Both the position numbers and the translations under genes were made by a program. Positions 14,293-19,544 of a stretch of 19,544 bases of DNA are shown here, in pieces; positions within the stretch are counted from its first letter, which is position 1, and every line of letters begins with the position of its first letter. Below the pieces are notes generated by a model, which was not told the origin of the DNA, searched no databases, and saw only the letters and a list, made by a program, of their open reading frames with translations. Source of the DNA: an uncultured Alphaproteobacteria bacterium (GTDB lineage: Bacteria; Pseudomonadota; Alphaproteobacteria; RF32; CAG-239); the NCBI GenBank assembly GCA_910576955.1, contig CAJTJB010000012.1, positions 1 to 19,544 of the forward strand. Direction: 5' to 3'.

Positions 14293-15450
14293 ATGGGCGC
14301 ACCAAGTATTGACATTAGTTTTATTGAAAAAGGAATATCGGCAATTACGAGAGGCGAGCGGGGGATCGTCATGTTGTGGGTAAAAGACACGTTACCGGCA
14401 CCTGCGATCAATCCGGCAACGGTGGTAACTGAAAGCGACATACCGGAGGGCTTGTCTGATACGACAGTGGAGCAGGTAAAACTGGCAATGATCGGCTACA
14501 CAAATGCACCTAAGAAAGTGCTTGTGTACTGTATGGGGATTGCGGAAGATGCAGAAACGGCAGCAGTAGAAACCGGATATAAAAAGGCAATGACCGCAGC
14601 CGAAACGATCCGTTTTGACTATTTGGCAATCCCGACAGTAGAAACGGACGGCAAAGGGGAGGACATTGCATCATGGGTTAAAACCATGAGGGGAACCAAG
14701 AAAAAGAAGATCAAGGCGGTTTTGCCGAACGTGGCAGCAGACAACGAAGGGATCATCAATTTCACAACCGAAAAGAGCATCAAGACGGAAACCGTAACCG
14801 GAAAGGACGGCGCGAAAACAACCGTAGATACGATTTATACGGCTGAACAGTATTGCGCGAGAATTGCCGGACTGATCGCGGGTACGCCTATGACGATCGC
14901 CTGCACTTATGCACCGTTGCCGGAATTATCGGATTGCACAAGACTAACGGACAATGACACGCCGATAGACAAGGGCGAGTTTATTATCTTCTATGACGGC
15001 GAGAAGGTAAAGGTGGTAAGAGGCGTTAATAGCTTTATTACAACGGTTGACGGCAAGGGCAACAGCTTTAAGAAGATCAAGATCGTTGAGGCTATGGACA
15101 TGATAAATGATGATATTGTCAAGACGGCGCAGGATAGTTATTTAGGCAAGTATGCAAATACCTATTCTAACAAGTGTCTGCTGATAACGGCGATCAGTAG
15201 TTACTTTGCACAGTTAAAGCGCGATGATATTGTAAGCAGCTATTCGGTTGGACTGGACGCAGAGGCGATTCGGATCTATCTGAAAGGGCGCGGGCTGCAA
15301 GCAACGCTTGACGATGGAACTATAAAAGATGTTGACGAGTGCAGCGATGAAGAAATTACAACCGCAGATACCGGCGCAAACGTGTTTCTGACTGGCAATG
15401 TAAAGATTTTAGACGCAATCGAAGATATTAAAATGCCTATTTACATTTAA
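14293..15450 (+). CDS. Tail sheath protein (XkdK-like)
   Basis: A 385-residue protein with AAAGGAGG before ATG 14293. It begins 'MGAPSIDISFIEKGISAITR', the expected N-terminal arm of PBSX-type sheath proteins, followed by 'GERGIVMLWVKDT'. The middle has 'FDYLAIPTVETDG', 'KKKIKAVLPNVAADNEGIIN' and 'YCARIAGLIAGTPMTIACTY'; the C-terminal part has 'GEFIIFYDGEKVKVVRGVNS' and 'IKIVEAMDMINDDI', all conserved sheath landmarks. It polymerises around the tube and contracts on infection, so the phage is a myovirus. Length is normal for the short gut-phage sheaths. Confidence 0.93.
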   Translation: MGAPSIDISFIEKGISAITRGERGIVMLWVKDTLPAPAINPATVVTESDIPEGLSDTTVEQVKLAMIGYTNAPKKVLVYCMGIAEDAETAAVETGYKKAMTAAETIRFDYLAIPTVETDGKGEDIASWVKTMRGTKKKKIKAVLPNVAADNEGIINFTTEKSIKTETVTGKDGAKTTVDTIYTAEQYCARIAGLIAGTPMTIACTYAPLPELSDCTRLTDNDTPIDKGEFIIFYDGEKVKVVRGVNSFITTVDGKGNSFKKIKIVEAMDMINDDIVKTAQDSYLGKYANTYSNKCLLITAISSYFAQLKRDDIVSSYSVGLDAEAIRIYLKGRGLQATLDDGTIKDVDECSDEEITTADTGANVFLTGNVKILDAIEDIKMPIYI

Positions 15451-15469
15451 GAAAGAGAGGTAAAAAAGT

Positions 15470-15901
15470 ATGCCGAAGGAATTTAAACCGGAGCAGGTTA
15501 TAAATGGAACATGGGGCGAGGCGTGGCTTGACGGCGAATATTTGGCGCAGGTAACGGCGTTGAAAGCAGAGGTTACGCCGAAGAAAACCGCGATCGCAAT
15601 GGTACAGAGGTTGAACGAAGGGCAGAAAATGACCGGACTGGAATTAAAGGGAGAGATCAAGCTGCACAAGATCAACAGCACCATTATGAAAAAAATGAGC
15701 GAATATTTCAAGCGGGGCAAGATGATGACCTGCACGATCGTTTCCAACGTAAAGGATCCGGACGCTTTAGGCGCGGAGCGCGTGGCGTTATATAACTGTC
15801 TTTTCGATAAGCTGATCCTTGCGGATTGGGAGGCGGGGAAAATGGGAGAGGAAAGTTATAGTTTCACATTTGATGATTGGGAAGTACTGCAGGCAATCTA
15901 A
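15470..15901 (+). CDS. Tail tube protein (XkdM-like)
   Basis: A 143-residue protein following the sheath gene, with AGAGAGG before ATG 15470. 'VINGTWGEAWLDGEYLAQVT', 'KAEVTPKKTAIAMVQRLNEG' and 'GLELKGEIKLHKINSTIMKK' are hallmarks of PBSX XkdM-type tube proteins (DUF2001). Stacked hexamers make the inner tube through which DNA passes. A short terminator-like hairpin follows it, which may keep this abundant product above the downstream genes. Confidence 0.93.
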   Translation: MPKEFKPEQVINGTWGEAWLDGEYLAQVTALKAEVTPKKTAIAMVQRLNEGQKMTGLELKGEIKLHKINSTIMKKMSEYFKRGKMMTCTIVSNVKDPDALGAERVALYNCLFDKLILADWEAGKMGEESYSFTFDDWEVLQAI

Positions 15902-15921
15902 ACAAGGGAACCATGAGGCAG

Positions 15922-15947
15922 AGGGCGCGGGGTACGCCCTTATTTTT
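15922..15947 (+). terminator. Terminator-like hairpin after the tube gene
   Basis: AGGGCG (15922-15927) pairs with CGCCCT (15935-15940), loop of seven, then TATTTTT. The stem is short, so it is likely a partial terminator (attenuator) in an operon that must continue. It sits in a 67-base gap between the abundant tube protein and the low-copy chaperone. Confidence 0.6.
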
Positions 15948-15968
15948 ATGTAAAGGAGAATAGAAAAA

Positions 15969-16376
15969 ATGAATTTGGTTGAAAAGCTGTTAGCGGTAGA
16001 CAAAAAGGAATTTGACAAGATCGAGCGGAAAGAGATCCCAAGCAGGCAGTTATCAAAACTTTTGGGAGCCGATGCAAAAGTAACAATACAGGCGGTGGAA
16101 GGCGATCTTTTCGGCGGCTTGTCTGCAAGCGGGTTAGACGATAAAGGGGAGGTTGATTATGGCAGGGCATTTTCAACCAACGCCAAAATCGCAGCGGCGG
16201 GCATCGTGGATCCGGATCTGAAAGACGAGGCTTTATTAAAGCATTTGGGTGTTGCGACACCGGCAGATGCGGCAAAGAAGATTTTCAAGGGCGAGATCAA
16301 TAAAATCTCAACAGAGATCGCAAAGTTAAGCGGTTTCAACGATGAAGAAACAACGGATAAAGAAGTAAAAAACTAA
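15969..16376 (+). CDS. Tail assembly chaperone, XkdN-like (zero-frame product)
   Basis: A 135-residue protein with AAAGGAG before ATG 15969. 'MNLVEKLLAVDKKEFDK', 'RQLSKLLGADAKVTIQAV' and 'IVDPDLKDEALLKHLGVATP' match the XkdN-like chaperone family, the PBSX equivalent of lambda gpG and P2 gpE. It coats the tape measure during tail assembly and is not found in the virion. The zero-frame stop TAA (16374-16376) comes immediately after the slippery heptamer A AAA AAC, so a fraction of ribosomes should continue into the -1 frame. Confidence 0.92.
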   Translation: MNLVEKLLAVDKKEFDKIERKEIPSRQLSKLLGADAKVTIQAVEGDLFGGLSASGLDDKGEVDYGRAFSTNAKIAAAGIVDPDLKDEALLKHLGVATPADAAKKIFKGEINKISTEIAKLSGFNDEETTDKEVKN

Positions 16377-16558
16377 TTGAAAGCGATAGGGAGGTAAATA
16401 TGGATTATCTTCACTATCGCTTTAAAAATTGGAAACCGTTTGAATACATGAGCCTGCCGGAAGGACAAAAGCGAATAGCGCGGGCGTATATGCGGCAGGA
16501 AATGAGGGATAAAGCGGAAGAAAACAAAGCAATACAAAAAGCGATCGGAGGTGGTTAA
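15969..16558 (+). CDS. Frameshifted chaperone product (gpGT/gpE'-type, -1 fusion)
   Basis: After a -1 slip at 16367-16373 the ribosome would read 'KKLIESDREVNMDYLHYRF' and go on to TAA 16556-16558, giving a 196-residue fusion. The downstream part alone (ATG 16400, 52 residues, MDYLHYRFKNWKPFEYM) is a small basic domain. The -1 frame is open from 16361, so the overlap of the two frames is very short and centred on the heptamer. -1 frameshifting in tail chaperones is widely conserved in tailed phages: the T part binds the tape measure. The -1 ORF could also start on its own at ATG 16400, but its ribosome binding site is inside the hairpin. Confidence 0.85.
16367..16373 (+). promoter_or_regulatory. 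-1 slippery heptamer A AAA AAC
   Basis: The heptamer is in the correct phase: zero-frame codons are GTA AAA AAC TAA, so both P- and A-site tRNAs can re-pair after a one-base back-slip. A AAA AAC is a known efficient slippery sequence. Confidence 0.9.
16380..16423 (+). promoter_or_regulatory. Frameshift-stimulating stem-loop hiding the internal RBS
   Basis: AAAGCGATAG (16380-16389) pairs perfectly with CTATCGCTTT (16414-16423). After one G/A mismatch the stem can continue with GAGG (16391-16394) against CTTC (16409-16412). The spacer from the slippery site is six bases, within the usual range. The ribosome binding site GGGAGGT is inside the stem and ATG 16400 is in the apical loop. Confidence 0.85.
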
Positions 16559-16559
16559 T

Positions 16560-19544
16560 GTGGGCAGGGTTATCAGTACGGCGATACAATTTATTGACGG
16601 TTTTACAAGACCTTCAAGGGAAGTCATACAGAGTATGCGCCAAATGGGGAATGAGGCGATAAAAGCCGGAAAGCAGATCCAAAACGCCGGTAAGACAATA
16701 GCAAACGCCGGTGCCACATTGACAAAGGCAGTAACCCTCCCGATCGCGGGAGTAGCAACGGCGGCGGTAAAAACCGCCGCCGATTTTGAGGCGGCAATGT
16801 CAGAGGTTGGGGCAATTTCGGGCGCAAGCGGCGAGGATATGGCAAAGCTGACCGCAAAGGCGAAAGAAATGGGCGCGACAACCGCGTTTTCTGCAAGTGA
16901 GAGCGCGGAGGCAATGAAATATATGGCAATGGCGGGTTGGAAAACAGCCGATATGACCGAGGGCATCGCGGGCATTATGAACCTTGCGGCGGCATCGGGC
17001 GAGGATTTGGCGACAACATCGGACATTGTAACGGACGGACTAACCGCGTTTGGAATGGCAGCAAAGGAAAGCGGCAGATTTGCCGATGTAATGGCGGCGA
17101 CATCATCAAACGCAAATACAAATGTTGCCCTTATGGGAGAAACATTCAAATATTGCGCGTCAACAGCGGGCGCAATGGGATATAGCATAGAGGATATTTC
17201 CGTAGCGATCGGGATTATGGGAAATGCCGGTATAAAGGGCAGCATGGCAGGCACTACCCTAAAGAATACAATGGCAAATTTGGCAAAACCGACAGACGCG
17301 CAGGCGGCAGTAATGAAAAAGTTAGGCATCAGCTTAACCGACAGCAGCGGCAACATGAAAAGTTTTGCGGAGGTAATGGATAACCTGCGATCGTCATTTT
17401 CGGGATTATCAGAAACGGAAAAAGCAGCGGCAGCAACCACTTTAGCGGGCAAGGAAAGCATGGCGGGGCTTTTGACGATCGTAAACGCAAGTACGGAAGA
17501 TTTTGACAAGCTGACAGCGGCGATCAATGGATCATCGGGATCCGCCGAGGAAATGGCGGCAAAAATGCTTGACAATCTGAACGGACAATTAACCCTTTTA
17601 AAATCAGCAGTAGAGGGAATAGCAATCACAATAGGAAATAAACTAATGCCCTATGTAAAAACGGCGGTTTCGTGGGTACAGAAGGCAGCAGATTATATAA
17701 ATAATTTAAACGATGCACAGTTAGACAATATTATCAAGTGGGCGGGTATCGCGGCGGCGATCGGTCCCGCAATAATGGTTTTTGGAAAAATTGTTACAGC
17801 GGTAGGAACGGCGCAGCGGATATTTGGAACAATCACAAAGACAATAGCGAATTTTGGCGGCATTATGGGAGTTATTACAAGCCCTGCCGGAATAGTGATC
17901 GGCGTACTGGCTGCAATCGCATTAGCGGCGTTTCTGATAATAAAGAATTGGGATAAAGTCAAGGGCTTTTTGCAGGGCGTTGGGAATTGGTTTAAAAATG
18001 CGTTTGACAAGGCGGGCTTTTCGGTTGAGGGCTTTAAAAGAAAATTTACATCAATCGGGAACACGATCGGCAGCATAGCGGGGAAGATAGGCGGCTTTTG
18101 TAAGGCAGTAGCCGGAATATTCAAGAAAGAATTTGCAGGCGATATAAAGGCGGGCGCAGCAGAGGCAGGCGGCATACTGGAAACGCTTGTAGGTGGCACA
18201 GTGGCAGCTTTTGACGGCATTGTAACAGCGGTTGACAAGGGGTTACAGGTATTTGATGCGCTGTTAAGTTTCTTTACCGGCGCATTTGCCGGTAATTGGG
18301 ATAATGCGGCGCAGGGCTTTAGAAACAGCCTTAAAAACATTTTCCCGCCCGATATAGCGGAAGGATTAACAAAGGCTTTTGATACCGCATTGCCGGCAAT
18401 AAAGGCGGCAGTATCGGGAATAAAGGCAATGTTTGGCGGGCTTGTGCAAGATGTTAAGAAGATATTCGGGGGAATTACAACGGTATTTAAGGGCATCGGC
18501 ACAATGTTAAAGGGAATATTCAGCGGCGATGCAGAAACAGCCCTAAAAGGGTTTCAGACGGCAGCAGGCGGCATTGTAGACACCATAGGCAATATATTTA
18601 AGGCAAAGATAAACGCTATCAAAAATTTTGTTGTGGGCGCGTTCTCTACTTTCCTGCCGGAAAGCGTTGTTAAAAAAATTGCGGGTGTGTTCGATGCGGT
18701 GGCGAGCGCGTGGGATATTGCGATCGGTGCTGCAAAAGGATATATTAGCGGTTTTGTGCAGGCTATAAAGCCGCTGATCGAAAATATAAAGACGATTTTT
18801 AAAGGCGTGGCACAGTTTGTAAAGGGAGTGTTTACCGGAGATTGGAAGGGCGCACTGAATGGGCTGAAAACCATAGCAAGCGGCGCATTATCCGGTTTGG
18901 TAAACATCATAAAGGCACCGTTTAAACTGATAGCAAACACCGTAAAAGGCGCGGTTAATTCCTTTAAAAATCTGAATATTGTAAAAAGCATTTTTACGGC
19001 TTTAGGAAATGCGATCAAGAATGTGCTAACCAAGTGCGGCGTTGACATGAAGAAATTCAGCGCAACGATCAATAACATTAAAACGCGGGTAGGCAGCATC
19101 ATAAACGGATTGAAAACGATATTCAGCACCGTATTTAATGCGATCGGGAAAGTGGTTAAGGCACTGGCAACCGTAATAGCAAATATTTTCGGCAAAAAGG
19201 TAAGCAGCACCTGCAGCGCGGCGGGCGCGGTCATTACGGCGTTTAAGGCGGTGGCAAGCGCGGCATTTAACTTTATTGCCGGAGCCATAAAAAAAGCAAT
19301 GAATATCATTGTACCGGTTGTAAAGGTTGCGTTTGGGGCAATTAAGGGCGCAATTTCCGCAGCAGTAAACACCATTACATCAATCATTAGCGGGGTACTG
19401 ACTGTTTTCGATGGACTGATAACTTTTATTTCGGGTGTATTTACCGGAAATTGGCGGCAGGCGTGGGAAGGTGTAAAGAGTATTTTCAAGGGTATTTTTG
19501 ACACGTTCGCGGCAATCTGCAAGGCACCGATCAACGCGGTCATA
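16560..19544 (+). CDS. Tape measure protein (TP901 type), 3' end outside window
   Basis: A frame of 995 codons with no stop, running off the right edge. GTG 16560 follows GGAGGT by seven bases and begins MGRVISTAIQFIDGF; ATG 16558 is in another frame and stops quickly. Residues ~75-280 hold the TP901 tape measure core: 'FEAAMSEVGAISGASGEDMA', 'GATTAFSASESAEAMKYMAM', 'LAGKESMAGLLTIVNAS'. A hydrophobic stretch near 436-464 looks membrane-active, as expected when tape measure proteins are ejected. Further on, modules like VFTGNWRQAWEGVKSIFKG recur at least four times (DNA near 18276, 18517, 18829, 19436). It sets tail length and follows the chaperone as usual. Confidence 0.95.
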   Translation, partial: MGRVISTAIQFIDGFTRPSREVIQSMRQMGNEAIKAGKQIQNAGKTIANAGATLTKAVTLPIAGVATAAVKTAADFEAAMSEVGAISGASGEDMAKLTAKAKEMGATTAFSASESAEAMKYMAMAGWKTADMTEGIAGIMNLAAASGEDLATTSDIVTDGLTAFGMAAKESGRFADVMAATSSNANTNVALMGETFKYCASTAGAMGYSIEDISVAIGIMGNAGIKGSMAGTTLKNTMANLAKPTDAQAAVMKKLGISLTDSSGNMKSFAEVMDNLRSSFSGLSETEKAAAATTLAGKESMAGLLTIVNASTEDFDKLTAAINGSSGSAEEMAAKMLDNLNGQLTLLKSAVEGIAITIGNKLMPYVKTAVSWVQKAADYINNLNDAQLDNIIKWAGIAAAIGPAIMVFGKIVTAVGTAQRIFGTITKTIANFGGIMGVITSPAGIVIGVLAAIALAAFLIIKNWDKVKGFLQGVGNWFKNAFDKAGFSVEGFKRKFTSIGNTIGSIAGKIGGFCKAVAGIFKKEFAGDIKAGAAEAGGILETLVGGTVAAFDGIVTAVDKGLQVFDALLSFFTGAFAGNWDNAAQGFRNSLKNIFPPDIAEGLTKAFDTALPAIKAAVSGIKAMFGGLVQDVKKIFGGITTVFKGIGTMLKGIFSGDAETALKGFQTAAGGIVDTIGNIFKAKINAIKNFVVGAFSTFLPESVVKKIAGVFDAVASAWDIAIGAAKGYISGFVQAIKPLIENIKTIFKGVAQFVKGVFTGDWKGALNGLKTIASGALSGLVNIIKAPFKLIANTVKGAVNSFKNLNIVKSIFTALGNAIKNVLTKCGVDMKKFSATINNIKTRVGSIINGLKTIFSTVFNAIGKVVKALATVIANIFGKKVSSTCSAAGAVITAFKAVASAAFNFIAGAIKKAMNIIVPVVKVAFGAIKGAISAAVNTITSIISGVLTVFDGLITFISGVFTGNWRQAWEGVKSIFKGIFDTFAAICKAPINAVI

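Noticed and set aside
16373..17629. Long open frame on the minus strand opposite the tape measure gene
   Set aside because: It mirrors a + strand gene with a clear TP901 core. The absence of stops comes from codon use on the + strand; the deduced protein is low-complexity Ala/Ile/Ser/Pro-rich with no family pattern.
17693..18502. Second minus-strand open frame opposite the tape measure gene
   Set aside because: Same shadow effect; repetitive hydrophobic/proline composition and no ribosome binding site of note.
18554..19543. Third minus-strand open frame opposite the tape measure gene
   Set aside because: Same shadow effect; the + strand continues as a tape measure protein with repeated modules.
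1..19544. CRISPR arrays, tRNA genes, insertion sequences, attachment sites
   Set aside because: No regularly spaced direct repeats, cloverleaf-like stretch, transposase or terminal inverted repeats were seen. No integrase is present to anchor an att-site search.

Overview
This window is part of a tailed-phage genome, or a prophage, of a low-to-mid GC Gram-positive host. The families seen, strong purine-rich ribosome binding sites and ATGA-type gene coupling suggest a gut Clostridia member such as Lachnospiraceae, but this is inference. No integrase, repressor, lysis gene, tRNA or host gene lies in the window, so prophage and free phage cannot be told apart. Every gene I accept is on the + strand. 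The virion would be a myovirus with an HK97-type head (HK97-family TerL, portal, ClpP-like protease, capsid) and a PBSX/Xkd-type contractile tail (sheath, tube, XkdN-like chaperone, tape measure).

Region 1 (1-5164) is a tightly packed cluster of small early/middle genes. It holds the end of a ParB-like protein, a Cys-rich protein, a nucleoside deoxyribosyltransferase-like protein, a protein with a degenerate P-loop, a DUF3850 protein, a helix-hairpin-helix-like protein, a putative zinc-ribbon protein broken by a G7 frameshift, a DnaQ-like exonuclease, three unknowns and an ArpU/RinA-like late activator.

Region 2 (5165-5915) is the early-to-late junction. It carries a good sigma-A-like promoter with extended -10 box, a leader hairpin, an HNH endonuclease, and a short gap that is a candidate cos site. 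Region 3 (5916-12457) is the packaging and head module: TerS, TerL, portal, protease, capsid, gp6-like connector and head-closure protein.

Region 4 (12458-13380) is a self-contained moron cargo unit. It has its own promoter, a membrane-anchored Pro/Thr/Glu-rich protein interrupted at a ten-G tract near its start, and a strong intrinsic terminator. Region 5 (13381-19544) is the tail module: HK97 gp10-like protein, tail terminator probably starting with ATT, sheath, tube, a tail assembly chaperone pair with a textbook -1 frameshift signal (A AAA AAC, 6-nt spacer, stem-loop), and a tape measure protein running off the right edge.

The strongest second-look items are the chaperone frameshift signal, whose hairpin also hides the ribosome binding site of the second frame, and the possibly phase-variable moron.
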